Shown: positions 25,838-33,721 of the stretch, piece after piece
How positions within the stretch are numbered: position 1 is the first letter of the stretch
Layout of the letters: the number at the start of each line of letters is the position of its first letter
Assembly (NCBI RefSeq): GCF_002812805.1
Contig: NZ_NMUM01000009.1
Location: forward strand, 1 to 64,000
DNA length: 64,000 nucleotides
DNA from: Microbacterium lacus
GTDB taxonomy: Bacteria > Actinomycetota > Actinomycetes > Actinomycetales > Microbacteriaceae
Direction of reading: 5' to 3'
Program-made: the position numbers and the translations under genes
The notes under the pieces: model-generated
Seen by the model: the letters and a program-made list of their open reading frames with translations, nothing else
Databases searched by the model: none
What the model was told of the DNA's origin: nothing

Positions 25838-26847
25838 CCGACGGGGACATCACCGAGGACCAGCACCGCGAAATCCTGCGGCGTGACATACTCCCGCTGT
25901 TGTTCCCGCAAGACACCATAGGCGGGGCCAGGGCTTTCGTTCTCCTCAGCGGCCAGCCAGGGGCAGGCCGGTCTCGCGCGATTGCGCCCCTCCTCGCTGA
26001 GCATGGCGGTGCCCTCGCGGCCGTTAGCGGCGATGAGCTACCCGCATTCCATCCAGCCTTCCGCGAGCTCTCTACTGCGCGTTCGGCCGATGGCGCACGA
26101 GTCCTTGCCCGGGCGTCGGCGGGCTGGGTGCGCGACTGTATTCGCTACGCACGAGAGAACCATCGTTCGCTGCTGCTTGAGGGTACATTCCATGATTCCG
26201 CCGTTGCCACTGCGATAGCCGATCGCTTCGCCGCGGCGGGTTTTGAGACCCGCTTGGTGGTTGTCGCCTCGCGTCGCGCGGAGAGCCTCTTGACCGTGGT
26301 GTCACGCTACCTGCGGGAAGTACAGGCCGATAGTCCGGCGCGATATACGAGCCGCGAGGCACACGACCGCGGATTCGACGCGACACGAACACTTGTCGCA
26401 GCTGTCGAGGATGGAGCGTTGGTGAATCGCCTGACGATCCTCGATCGCGACGGCGATATGGTCTTCGACGCGCGCGGCTCAGATCGGGATGATCCGTTCC
26501 GAGGCGCAAGCATTGCTCTCGCAGCTGCGCAGTCGGCGCCGATGAGTCGATTCGCGGCGACGCAATGGCTGAGTGAGCTGCATCATGTGACGCAGTTCGC
26601 CCGGTCGCGTCGTGATCTACCGCGAGGGGTGACGGAGTTGCTGGTGGACCTACATGAGACGTCGCTGCGGGAGGTGATTCCGGAGTTGCGGATTCCCGCA
26701 GACGGGAAGTTCGCTACGGCGATGGAGCAGAAGACGGTGGCGAACCTAGTGGCGCTGCGGCGCTCGATGCAGCCTGCACAGCAGACGGACGCCGCGGCGC
26801 CAGTGATCGTGCCCGGCGGTCCCGAGCGTGGGGGCCCGTCTCGGTGA
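25834..26847 (+). CDS. Zeta-toxin family kinase-like protein
   Basis: A 337-residue P-loop protein of the zeta toxin family. The phosphate-binding loop reads SGQPGAGRSRA (residues 39-49), so the Walker A Lys is replaced by Arg46. VSGDELPAFHPAFRE and LLEGTFHDSAVA match the zeta core. The C-terminal helical part holds TRFAATQWLSELHHVTQFA-like sequence. Active zeta toxins phosphorylate UDP-N-acetylglucosamine and stop wall synthesis; the Lys-to-Arg change may weaken this. The gene is sandwiched by 4-base overlaps with the antitoxin and a resolvase-like gene. Such cassettes stabilise plasmids. Confidence 0.82.
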   Translation: MTDGDITEDQHREILRRDILPLLFPQDTIGGARAFVLLSGQPGAGRSRAIAPLLAEHGGALAAVSGDELPAFHPAFRELSTARSADGARVLARASAGWVRDCIRYARENHRSLLLEGTFHDSAVATAIADRFAAAGFETRLVVVASRRAESLLTVVSRYLREVQADSPARYTSREAHDRGFDATRTLVAAVEDGALVNRLTILDRDGDMVFDARGSDRDDPFRGASIALAAAQSAPMSRFAATQWLSELHHVTQFARSRRDLPRGVTELLVDLHETSLREVIPELRIPADGKFATAMEQKTVANLVALRRSMQPAQQTDAAAPVIVPGGPERGGPSR

Positions 26848-27419
26848 CACGTGCCATCGGTTACATGCGTGAGCTACTGCCCGGCACCACCCCGGATACC
26901 GACGAGCTGACCCGCGCGGGCGCAGAGCAGATCTTCACGGACGACGGCCCCGCGGAATCTCGCACCCGTCCAGGCTTGGAGGAGTGTCTTCACAGCCTCG
27001 ATCCCGGGGACACTCTGGTAGTGACGAGCGCGGCGCACCTGTCATCCGCAGTTCCGCACTTCGTTGCGACGGTGGCGGGCTTGAGGAGACGGGGCGTGGG
27101 GTTTCGGTCGTTGAGCGAGCCGGCGCTGTGCGCAGGGGTAGGTGCGTCGGTGGATCCGGGCGAAGTGCTGTTGGCGTTGGAGGTGTTGCGGCGGCGGTTG
27201 GCGAGCTTGCAGACGCGCGCGGGGATGGCGACGGCTGCAGAGGAGGGGCGGCGGCCGGGGCGTCCGACCGTGATGACGCCGGAGCGGATCGCGATGGCGG
27301 TGGAGTTGCGGAATCTCGACCGGCCGATCACGCATATCGCGCGCGTGCTCGGGGTGAGTGCGAACGCGGTGCAGCGTGCGCTCGCCCCGATCCCGCGCAC
27401 AACTAAATCTCAGCCCTAG
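26844..27419 (+). CDS. Resolvase-like protein lacking the catalytic serine
   Basis: A 191-residue protein with serine-recombinase form: N-terminal AIGYMRELLPG where recombinases read GYxRVSTxxQ, LDPGDTLVVTSAAHLSSAVPHF, and a C-terminal helix-turn-helix (GRPTVMTPERIAMAVELRN ... VLGVSANAVQRAL). The nucleophile Ser position falls in ELL, so strand cutting is unlikely. It probably serves as a DNA-binding regulator of the antitoxin-toxin operon, whose stop it overlaps by 4 bases (GTGA). Its 3' end overlaps a convergent gene by 4 bases. Confidence 0.75.
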   Translation: MTRAIGYMRELLPGTTPDTDELTRAGAEQIFTDDGPAESRTRPGLEECLHSLDPGDTLVVTSAAHLSSAVPHFVATVAGLRRRGVGFRSLSEPALCAGVGASVDPGEVLLALEVLRRRLASLQTRAGMATAAEEGRRPGRPTVMTPERIAMAVELRNLDRPITHIARVLGVSANAVQRALAPIPRTTKSQP

Positions 27420-27736
27420 CCGTCGAGGTCATCGAGCTCGCTGGGTGCGACCGAAATCGCGAGCCAGCTTCGGGCGGTCGCTGCCTGCTCAGGGTCGTCG
27501 TTCCAGTCGGGTTCGGTGAGCACCCAACGATGCATGAGCCGAGCGGCGGCGTCGGCGTGGTGGCCGGCGTAGAGGACCTCAGCGAGGGCTTCGGCCTGGT
27601 CGAACTCGAGCATGCAGCTGACTTCTTCGTGGCCCTTGAGGAGCCCGTCGACGACGTCGGCAAGGCGGTCGACGACGTCTTCCAGGTGATCCCTGGCGAC
27701 GATGGAGTCGGGGTTGCCCGGTGTTGTCGTGTTCAT
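27416..27736 (-). CDS. Small acidic hypothetical protein
   Basis: A 106-residue acidic helical protein (DHLEDVVDRLADVVDGLLKG, QAEALAEVLYAGHHADAAAR, MHRWVLTEPDWNDDPEQAA). No domain is recognised. GAGGAACGG before the ATG supports translation. It is on the same strand as the downstream partition cluster, 236 bases away from its nearest gene there, and is convergent with the resolvase-like gene. Similar small acidic proteins are common on actinobacterial plasmids. Confidence 0.6.
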   Translation of the reverse strand: MNTTTPGNPDSIVARDHLEDVVDRLADVVDGLLKGHEEVSCMLEFDQAEALAEVLYAGHHADAAARLMHRWVLTEPDWNDDPEQAATARSWLAISVAPSELDDLDG

Positions 27737-27972
27737 GGCCGTTCCTCGCTTCTTGACTATTCGTAGCGCCTGTCCGGCAAGTGGCTTTAAGAGCGAGCGG
27801 AGGGGCGCGCAGTGCCGGGCCCGAGGATTACCGGACTGAGCGTCAGCGAGGGAGGATATGCCGCAGGGCCGGAACGGAGCAGGCCGGAGCGAGCTACGAT
27901 CGGCCGCCGGGAAGGGCTCGCGGGCCGCGCCGAATCGTTCGACGGCACGGCGCTCCCATCGCCCCTTCCCTG

Positions 27973-28260
27973 TTAGTCCCCGGCGAGCGTTGCGAGGGTT
28001 GCGATGAACTCACGGCGGTCGGCACTCGGGTCGATGATGAGGGCTCGGATCGTGTCCGTCGTGTGGGCGAGTTGGCGTGCGGGGAGGGATCGGAGCGGTG
28101 CAATGCACCAGGCGAGGTCCTCGTCGATCGTGTACCCCGGCTCGTCGCTGAGCTTGCCGGGGTAGTACAGGAAGGCGGAGATCGCGACGCGGAACAGGGT
28201 CACTTCCGTGTCGCGTTGATCGACCAGGGTTGTTTCATTCATGTGCGGGGTGAGGGTCAT
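27973..28260 (-). CDS. Small hypothetical protein of the partition cluster
   Basis: A 95-residue protein (VDQRDTEVTLFRVAISAFLYY, AWCIAPLRSLPARQLAHTTD). No domain is recognised. Its ATG overlaps the stop of the upstream Lys/Arg-rich protein gene by 4 bases, so it is the last gene of the operon parA - RHH protein - Lys/Arg-rich protein - this gene. That linkage is the main reason to accept it. Confidence 0.6.
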   Translation of the reverse strand: MTLTPHMNETTLVDQRDTEVTLFRVAISAFLYYPGKLSDEPGYTIDEDLAWCIAPLRSLPARQLAHTTDTIRALIIDPSADRREFIATLATLAGD

Positions 28261-29153
28261 CGGTTCATTCCCATCGGATGATTCGGTTGCAGCATGGGGT
28301 GCGGTGCGGCGGGGTCCAGGTGGTGCGGGTGCCGGGCGGGTTCGCGATGCCGGAGCCGTTCGTTGACTTCACGTCCGATTGCGTCCAGTCGCGCTTCTTC
28401 CACGGCTTGGAGGGTGCGGGTCGGCTTGGGGCCGGGCCGGGCGCGGTCCAGTTCCTTGTGCAGTCGGGCGAGCTCTTCCTTCTGCTCGGCGAGGTGATAG
28501 GCGGCGCGGGCTCGAAGACTGTCGCGTTTGAACGCCGCCACAAGCTCGGGTGGGGTCGCGACCGACCGGAGCGCCTCGGATAGCTCCGCCGTGGTCCATT
28601 CGCGGGTGAAGAACGCGTCCGCATCCGCCCTGTGAGCTATCCGGTCGTCTCGGGACACCCGGTGGAGCCGGCGCGGGGGCAGGCCGGCGTCGCGGCGCCG
28701 TTTCTCCCGGTCCCGCCATGCCCGCTGGGTCGCGAGCTGCCTTTCCTTGTTCCTTGCGTAGTACTCGCGGCGCCGCGCCCGTTGTTCCTCGGCATTGGCG
28801 GCGTAGTGCTCACGGCGTCGCTGCCGGTGCTTTTCGGGATCCGTCCGGTATTTCTCGCGCAGCTTCGCGTTGACCTCGTCTTTGTGCTTGTCGCGCCACC
28901 GTTGGTCGCGTTGCCGCTTTGCCTGGCGGTACGCCTCTGGATCCTTCTGCCGTATCGCGGCCCGGTGTTGCCGCTGATACTCGAGGTACTCCTCGCGGTG
29001 CTGCGCGTAGTACTCACGGGACCACGCGCGGCGGGCGTCGCGGCGTTCCTTCTCCCGGTCATACAGCCGCCGGCGGGCCTGGGCGATCTGCAACCGAAGG
29101 TCCTCGGCGTCCGGGGAGATCGGTTCTTCGTCGTTCCAGTAGTCGTCCGACAT
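28257..29153 (-). CDS. Repetitive Arg/Lys/Glu/Tyr-rich protein
   Basis: A protein of about 298 residues. Residues 25-165 consist of about seven degenerate repeats of 15-18 residues, each with a charged run and a YY or HY step (REYYAQHREEYLEYQ, EKYRTDPEKHRQRRR, EHYAANAEEQRARRR, EYYARNKERQLATQR). The C-terminal third is a more ordinary helical region (ELVAAFKRDSLRARAAYHLA) with a Pro/His-rich tail. The repeats suggest a long charged helix that binds DNA or RNA. It is coupled to the next gene by an ATGA overlap. ATG at 29153 is chosen with GGTGAGG upstream; the frame is open to 29231. Confidence 0.6.
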   Translation of the reverse strand: MSDDYWNDEEPISPDAEDLRLQIAQARRRLYDREKERRDARRAWSREYYAQHREEYLEYQRQHRAAIRQKDPEAYRQAKRQRDQRWRDKHKDEVNAKLREKYRTDPEKHRQRRREHYAANAEEQRARRREYYARNKERQLATQRAWRDREKRRRDAGLPPRRLHRVSRDDRIAHRADADAFFTREWTTAELSEALRSVATPPELVAAFKRDSLRARAAYHLAEQKEELARLHKELDRARPGPKPTRTLQAVEEARLDAIGREVNERLRHREPARHPHHLDPAAPHPMLQPNHPMGMNR

Positions 29154-29157
29154 GGCC

Positions 29158-29694
29158 TCACCGCGCAACCGTGCCGGGCTGACCGGAGGTGACGGGCATC
29201 CACGTCTCGTGTGCGCGGGAATCATGATCATGCTGACCCAGGGAGCTATCGAAGGCGGGGCGTTCGGATGTGGCAGACCTTGGCTGTCGGGATGCTCCGT
29301 GGTCGGTCACCGCGGAGGTTTGCGAGTCCCGGACATGGGCACTGCCGGAGTCCGGGACTGCCGGAGTGCGGGAGTTCGGAAGTGCGGTGATCACGGAGCG
29401 GCGGAGCTCGTCTTCCGTAGACCCGCGCAATGTGTCCGCGTGAGCCAGGAGTAGATCGATCGCGACGCGGATCAGCGTGTTCTCTGTGATGCGTTCCGTT
29501 TTGACGCGTCGGCGCCGCATCACCGTTTTGGTGAGAGTGGAGAGTGCGGCATCCTGGTCGGCCCGCAGGCGCGCGTCCTTACGCACCAGTCGCGCAAACT
29601 TCGCCAGTCCGCGTTCCTCGACCGGCAGCTCTGTCTGCATCCGGGCGCGCACGTCACTCAGGCGTTGGCCGAGTTCGATCTTGCCCATGGTCAC
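29158..29694 (-). CDS. Ribbon-helix-helix-like partition partner of ParA
   Basis: A 178-residue protein. Residues about 55-85 (RRRVKTERITENTLIRVAIDLLLA) resemble the ribbon-helix-helix of small centromere-binding proteins. The N terminus is basic and helical; the C-terminal 70 residues are Ser/Asp-rich and probably disordered. GTG at 29694 overlaps the parA stop by 4 bases (GTGA), the standard layout for a ParA ATPase and its DNA-binding partner. It probably binds a centromere-like site near the parA promoter and may repress it. Confidence 0.7.
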   Translation of the reverse strand: MTMGKIELGQRLSDVRARMQTELPVEERGLAKFARLVRKDARLRADQDAALSTLTKTVMRRRRVKTERITENTLIRVAIDLLLAHADTLRGSTEDELRRSVITALPNSRTPAVPDSGSAHVRDSQTSAVTDHGASRQPRSATSERPAFDSSLGQHDHDSRAHETWMPVTSGQPGTVAR

Positions 29695-30350
29695 CACCGC
29701 CCGATGCCCGTGAGGGCGACTTGTTCGGACACCTCGAGCCCGACCCGCGTGATGTCGGCGATGGCGCCCGCCGTGTGGCGGTTGTCGCGGACCGTGGTCA
29801 CCAGGTGCCCGAGCACGGGCGCGTCAGCCTGTGTCTTGTATTGACGTAGGTAGGCGTCCAGGCGCGGAATCCCCCACGTCGTGTCGAGCAGGTCTCGCCA
29901 CGCCTTCAGCTGCGCAGGGATGCGGGGGTCGATACGGTTCAGCAGCACCGCATGGCGCATCTGGCGCGGCTCGATCAGGCGCGCGATGGTCCGCATCGTG
30001 GGCTCAACCGCGAGGGCTTCCGGCGTCAGCGACACGATCGCGTAGTCGGCCGCGTCCAGCACGGTCTCCAACACCGGAGTGTCTTCGAGGCTGCCGGGGG
30101 TGTCGACCAGGAGGAAGTCATACTCCGCGTGCAACTCACGCATCCGGGTGAGCACCTTCGGGTTCTGGTTGCCGGCGAAGTCAAACGGCAACCGATCCCT
30201 GATGTTCTCCGACCACCACACCGTCGACTGCTGCCGGTCAACGTCCACCACCAACACTCGATGTCGACGCGACAGCGCCGCGCCCAACTGCATCGTGACA
30301 GTCGTCTTGCCGACGCCGCCCTTCTGGTTTGCAACAGCGATCACTCGCAC
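29691..30350 (-). CDS. parA: ParA-family partition ATPase
   Basis: A 219-residue protein of the small type Ib ParA class with no N-terminal HTH. The deviant Walker A KGGVGKTT is at residues 10-17, VLVVDVDRQQST is Walker A', and FLLVDTPG is Walker B. It would position or segregate the plasmid or integrated element using ATP. AATAGGAGG precedes the GTG at 30350. The promoter overlaps, head to head, the promoter of the HTH gene at 30477. A damaged copy of its first codons and promoter is repeated at 36775. Confidence 0.9.
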   Translation of the reverse strand: MRVIAVANQKGGVGKTTVTMQLGAALSRRHRVLVVDVDRQQSTVWWSENIRDRLPFDFAGNQNPKVLTRMRELHAEYDFLLVDTPGSLEDTPVLETVLDAADYAIVSLTPEALAVEPTMRTIARLIEPRQMRHAVLLNRIDPRIPAQLKAWRDLLDTTWGIPRLDAYLRQYKTQADAPVLGHLVTTVRDNRHTAGAIADITRVGLEVSEQVALTGIGRW

Positions 30351-30383
30351 GGCGACCTCCTATTTGCGGAACTCGTTACGGTC

Positions 30384-30421
30384 TTGACAGCAGTACACTC
30401 CTAAGTCGTATAGTCAGTCAA
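30384..30421. promoter_or_regulatory. Overlapping divergent promoters of parA and the HTH gene
   Basis: Rightward boxes are TTGACA (30384-30389) and TATAGT (30409-30414), 19 bases apart. Leftward boxes are TTGACT (30421-30416) and TGTACT (30397-30392), 18 bases apart. The two promoters occupy the same DNA, so transcription is probably mutually exclusive. The same region is conserved in the second copy at about 36894-36931. Confidence 0.6.
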
Positions 30422-30476
30422 GAGCAATCTGCGGAATGCATGTGCGGTACGGCAAACTAAGGGGGTGAAGGTCGAC

Positions 30477-31055
30477 GTGAAGACACTCGACGGCAAGAGC
30501 ATGTCCGCGCAGCGCGCGACAGAGCCGGTCGGGTCCGCACTGCGTATCGCGCCAGGGTTTGTCGCAACCACTGTCGATGACACGGCCGGCGTAGAGACGA
30601 CACTCGAGGCGCACTACCTCGCCGAACGAGGCCGCTACGTCATCACCACCATCACCAACCGTGCAATCGCCACCGACTTCAGCGAAGACCGGTTGAAGCA
30701 CACCGCCCCACAGGCGATCCTGCGCGCGGCCATCCCGCACTGTGTCGCATTGCTGCTCGATGACAGTGCGCAGGCGAAGTGGACGACGGTCGCGGACCTC
30801 ACGACCACCGATCGGCGGATCGTCCCGCTGTGGATGGCCCAGGCGGTCGTCAAGCGTGGGATGAAGGACGAGCGCTGGCAGGTCATTGAGATCCTGTACG
30901 GCATCGCCGCACTCGCAGATCTGCCGCCCGTCAAGCTCATCGCGCTTGAGCTCGATGTCCCGGAGCGCACCGCCTCAGACTGGATCCAGAAAGCACGCGC
31001 CGCGGGCTGGCTGGTCGGCATGACGTCCAATGTCGGCCGACCTGCCGGTGGTTGA
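30477..31055 (+). CDS. Plasmid-type DNA-binding protein with C-terminal HTH, full-length copy
   Basis: A protein of about 192 residues. The N-terminal part (SALRIAPGFVATTVDDTAGVE, HYLAERGRYVITTIT) is of unknown fold; the C-terminal LDVPERTASDWIQKARAAGWL is a helix-turn-helix. It is transcribed divergently from parA and probably regulates the shared promoter. AAGGGGGTGA lies eight bases before the GTG at 30477, a near-perfect ribosome site that rules out the GTG at 30465 inside it. Its 3' end overlaps the next gene by 26 bases. A truncated paralogue lies at 36988. Confidence 0.7.
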   Translation: MKTLDGKSMSAQRATEPVGSALRIAPGFVATTVDDTAGVETTLEAHYLAERGRYVITTITNRAIATDFSEDRLKHTAPQAILRAAIPHCVALLLDDSAQAKWTTVADLTTTDRRIVPLWMAQAVVKRGMKDERWQVIEILYGIAALADLPPVKLIALELDVPERTASDWIQKARAAGWLVGMTSNVGRPAGG

Positions 31056-31266
31056 TTCCCTCACACTCCCCACGACCCTCGTCGCAGTCGACGACGCGAC
31101 GGCCGCCGCGATCCTCGGGCTGAGTCCCTCGCGACTACGCCATCACGTGCGCCTCGGCAACGTCGCTCCCCATTTCTCTGGCACCAAGCCGTTGTATCTG
31201 ATCTCCGAACTGGAACGCTTCGTGGAGCATCTGCCGACCCATCCCGAACATCTACCCACGGTGTAG
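31030..31266 (+). CDS. Small helix-turn-helix (excisionase-like) protein
   Basis: A 78-residue protein with a winged-helix/AlpA-type sequence (DDATAAAILGLSPSRLRHHV followed by PLYLISELERFVEHL). It overlaps the preceding HTH gene by 26 bases in another frame. Position and size suggest an excisionase or copy-control protein. No counterpart follows the second HTH copy at 37278, where an unrelated excisionase-like gene lies instead. Confidence 0.6.
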   Translation: MSADLPVVDSLTLPTTLVAVDDATAAAILGLSPSRLRHHVRLGNVAPHFSGTKPLYLISELERFVEHLPTHPEHLPTV

Positions 31267-31310
31267 CTCAGTCGTCGGGCTGCGCGCTTGTGGCATTCGG
31301 CGGTCGAGTA

Positions 31311-31330
31311 GTCTGCGATTGATCGCAGAC
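31311..31330. promoter_or_regulatory. Near-perfect 20-base palindrome upstream of coaBC
   Basis: GTCTGCGAT-TG-ATCGCAGAC has perfect 9-base arms and a 2-base centre. It ends 46 bases before the coaBC start and 44 bases after the previous stop. It is either an operator for the CoA operon or a short terminator; the compact dyad with no T run favours an operator. Confidence 0.45.
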
Positions 31331-31376
31331 CGATGCGCATGAGACGACGCGTGTCCACCCTTGCCATAGAGGAACC

Positions 31377-32621
31377 ATGAGCCAATCATTAAACATCGTC
31401 GTAGGTGTGACAGGTGGCATCGCCGCTTACAAGACCGTGCAGGTGGTGCGGGACCTCGTCTTGGCCGGGCATTCCGTACGGGTGATCGCGACCGAGTCCG
31501 CGTTGCGGTTTGTCGGCGCGCCGACGTGGGAGGCGATCAGCCGGAACCCGCTCTCCACGTCGATCTTCGACGATGTGGCCGCGGTGCGTCACGTCAGTCT
31601 GGGGCAACAAGCGCACGTCATCGTGATCGCTCCGGCGACGGCCAACACCCTCGCAAAGCTCGCCGCCGGCATTGCCGACAACCTTCTGGGAACGACGGTG
31701 CTGGCCAGCAACGCACCCTTGGTGGTGGCCCCAGCAATGCACACCGAGATGTGGACACACCCGGCGACCGCCGCGAACATCGCCACTCTACGAGCTCGCG
31801 GGGTGATTCTGGTCGGACCGAACTCGGGACGACTCACCGGCAACGACATCGGGCCGGGGCGAATGAGCGAGCCCGACGCCATCGTGTCCGCGACAATCGC
31901 TGCCGCATCGACTGTCGTGACGCGCGCGGCATCCGACGATCTCACCGGGCGACGGGTCCTCGTGACCGCGGGCGGCACCCGCGAGCCGATCGATCCGGTG
32001 CGGTACCTCGCGAATCGCTCGAGCGGCAAACAAGGCGTCGCGATCGCCCTCGCCGCAGCCGCGCGTGGGGCCGAGGTGACAGTCATTGCCGCGCACATGG
32101 ATGCGGAACCCGCCGCAGCTCTCAAGAACTCCGGTCTCCACACAGTCGACGTGCACACCGCCGCTGATCTGGCCCGCGAGGTCGGCACCGCGGCGGGCAC
32201 CGCATCGGTCGTGGTCATGGCCGCAGCCGTCGCCGACTTCACCCCAGCGCAGGTCTCTGACCGCAAAATCAAGAAGAACGCGCACGGGGAGACGCTCGAG
32301 CTGGCGCTCGTCCGCACAAAGGACGTACTCGGCGAGCTGGTCTCGCATCCGGTGCCGGGGCGGGTCGTGGTCGGATTCGCGGCCGAAACGGCGGCGGATC
32401 GCGACGAGCTCGTGACGCTCGCCCGCGAGAAGCTCTCCCGCAAACCCGCCGACCTCCTGGTGGCCAACCCCGTCGGGCATGACAAGGGGTTCGGCACGGA
32501 TGACAACGAGGCACTCATCTTCGCAGCATCCGGGGCGGTCGTGGCCGAGGTCTCCGGCAGCAAGCGCGTCGTGGCCGACGCCATCCTCGACCGCGTGGTC
32601 GAGCTGCTCGACCGCGAGTGA
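31377..32621 (+). CDS. coaBC: Bifunctional phosphopantothenoylcysteine decarboxylase/phosphopantothenate-cysteine ligase
   Basis: A 414-residue protein of normal CoaBC length. The N-terminal FMN-dependent decarboxylase (CoaC) shows VGVTGGIAAYK, the catalytic His in AVRHVSLGQQAHV, APATANTLAKLAAGIADNLL and APAMHTEMW. The C-terminal CoaB synthetase begins VLVTAGGTREPIDPVRYLANRSSGKQG and has the KIKKNA motif. Together they convert 4'-phosphopantothenate to 4'-phosphopantetheine using CTP and cysteine. AGAGGAACC precedes the ATG. It is first in a CoA cassette with coaA and the pan genes, an unusual linkage. Confidence 0.95.
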   Translation: MSQSLNIVVGVTGGIAAYKTVQVVRDLVLAGHSVRVIATESALRFVGAPTWEAISRNPLSTSIFDDVAAVRHVSLGQQAHVIVIAPATANTLAKLAAGIADNLLGTTVLASNAPLVVAPAMHTEMWTHPATAANIATLRARGVILVGPNSGRLTGNDIGPGRMSEPDAIVSATIAAASTVVTRAASDDLTGRRVLVTAGGTREPIDPVRYLANRSSGKQGVAIALAAAARGAEVTVIAAHMDAEPAAALKNSGLHTVDVHTAADLAREVGTAAGTASVVVMAAAVADFTPAQVSDRKIKKNAHGETLELALVRTKDVLGELVSHPVPGRVVVGFAAETAADRDELVTLAREKLSRKPADLLVANPVGHDKGFGTDDNEALIFAASGAVVAEVSGSKRVVADAILDRVVELLDRE

Positions 32622-32661
32622 GTTGAAACCCGAGCACCGGTCCGCTCGAGACCATGGTGCC

Positions 32662-33612
32662 ATGATCAGCTCCGTCGATCCTGCCGCGCCCGCACGGACG
32701 CTGTACCGCAAGATCGAACGATCCCAGTGGGCAGATCTGGCACCGGGGATGGAGCAGCCCCTGACCGAGCGGGAGATCTCGCAACTGCGCGGACTCGGCG
32801 ACCACCTCGACATCGACGAGGTGCGCGACGTCTACCTCCCGCTCAGCAAGCTACTCAGCCTTTACGCACGGTCCACCAGAGCTCTGGACTCCCGGACGAG
32901 CGCCTTCGTGGGGGAACCTCCCACCGCCACTCCGTTCGTGATCGGCGTCGCCGGTTCAGTGGCGGTCGGCAAGTCCACCATCGCCAGGCTGCTGCGGGAT
33001 CTGCTCAGTCGCTGGGCCGACACGCCACGCGTCGAACTCGTCACTACAGACGGCTTCCTCTACCCGAATGCCGAGCTCGCGCGCCGGGGGCTCATGAGGC
33101 GGAAGGGATTCCCCGAGTCCTATGACCGCCGCGCGCTCGTTCAGTTCCTCCGACAGGTCAAGAGCGGTGCACCCGAAGTCGAGGCCCCGGTCTACTCCCA
33201 CCTTCACTACGACATCGTGGATGGCGCACGGGTGACGGTGAGCAGGCCGGATGTCGTCATCGTCGAAGGCCTGAACGTGCTGCAACCTCCCCGGGACACC
33301 GACGGCGTATCGATCAGCGAACTCTTCGACTTCTCGATCTACGTGGATGCCGACACCGACGACATCGGCCGTTGGTACATCGACCGATTCATGACCCTCA
33401 GACAGGGCGCCTTCAGCAACCCGGACTCTTACTTCACCGTGTACGCCGACCTCACCGACGAAGCGGCGATTCAGACCGCGAAGGGGTTTTGGAACGGCAT
33501 CAACCTGCCGAACCTCCAGGCGAATGTACTGCCGACGAGACAGCGGGCACGACTCATCCTCCGCAAGGGGTCAGACCACGCGGTGGAGAGAGTACTGCTC
33601 AGGAAGCTGTGA
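32662..33612 (+). CDS. coaA: Type I pantothenate kinase
   Basis: A 316-residue P-loop kinase of the prokaryotic type I class. Walker A is GVAGSVAVGKST, followed by VELVTTDGFLYPNAEL, MRRKGFPESYD, VYSHLHYDIV and RWYIDRFMTLRQGAF, all hallmark CoaA blocks. It phosphorylates pantothenate, the first and usually feedback-inhibited step of CoA synthesis. ATG at 32662 begins MISSVDPAAPARTLY, a typical start 40 bases after coaBC; the frame is open further upstream but overlaps coaBC. Confidence 0.95.
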   Translation: MISSVDPAAPARTLYRKIERSQWADLAPGMEQPLTEREISQLRGLGDHLDIDEVRDVYLPLSKLLSLYARSTRALDSRTSAFVGEPPTATPFVIGVAGSVAVGKSTIARLLRDLLSRWADTPRVELVTTDGFLYPNAELARRGLMRRKGFPESYDRRALVQFLRQVKSGAPEVEAPVYSHLHYDIVDGARVTVSRPDVVIVEGLNVLQPPRDTDGVSISELFDFSIYVDADTDDIGRWYIDRFMTLRQGAFSNPDSYFTVYADLTDEAAIQTAKGFWNGINLPNLQANVLPTRQRARLILRKGSDHAVERVLLRKL

Positions 33613-33620
33613 CCCTGCTT

Positions 33621-33649
33621 TTGCACTTGGTGCATAAACCATCGATACT
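33621..33649 (+). promoter_or_regulatory. Promoter of the DUF2520-panCDB operon
   Basis: TTGCAC and GATACT are separated by 17 bases in the 109-base gap after coaA, so the pan genes can be transcribed independently of coaBC-coaA. Confidence 0.5.
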
Positions 33650-33721
33650 GAGCACAGGTCAGCTGTGTCGCTCGGCCATCCACACATGATCCCCCTTCCC
33701 TCACACCCACGCACCGCCCCC

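Larger units (their letters stand above)
30264..31055. repeat. Left copy of the duplicated parA-start/promoter/HTH segment
   Basis: Bases 30264-30653 match 36775-37164, and 30942-31055 match 37165-37278, with scattered substitutions. The left copy is complete; the right copy lacks 30654-30941. The two copies flank the coaBC-panB cassette in direct orientation. Confidence 0.85.

Noticed and set aside
27781..28281. Plus-strand open frame opposite the small partition-cluster gene
   Set aside because: It has no ribosome site or domain, and the minus-strand gene is tied to its operon by an ATGA overlap.
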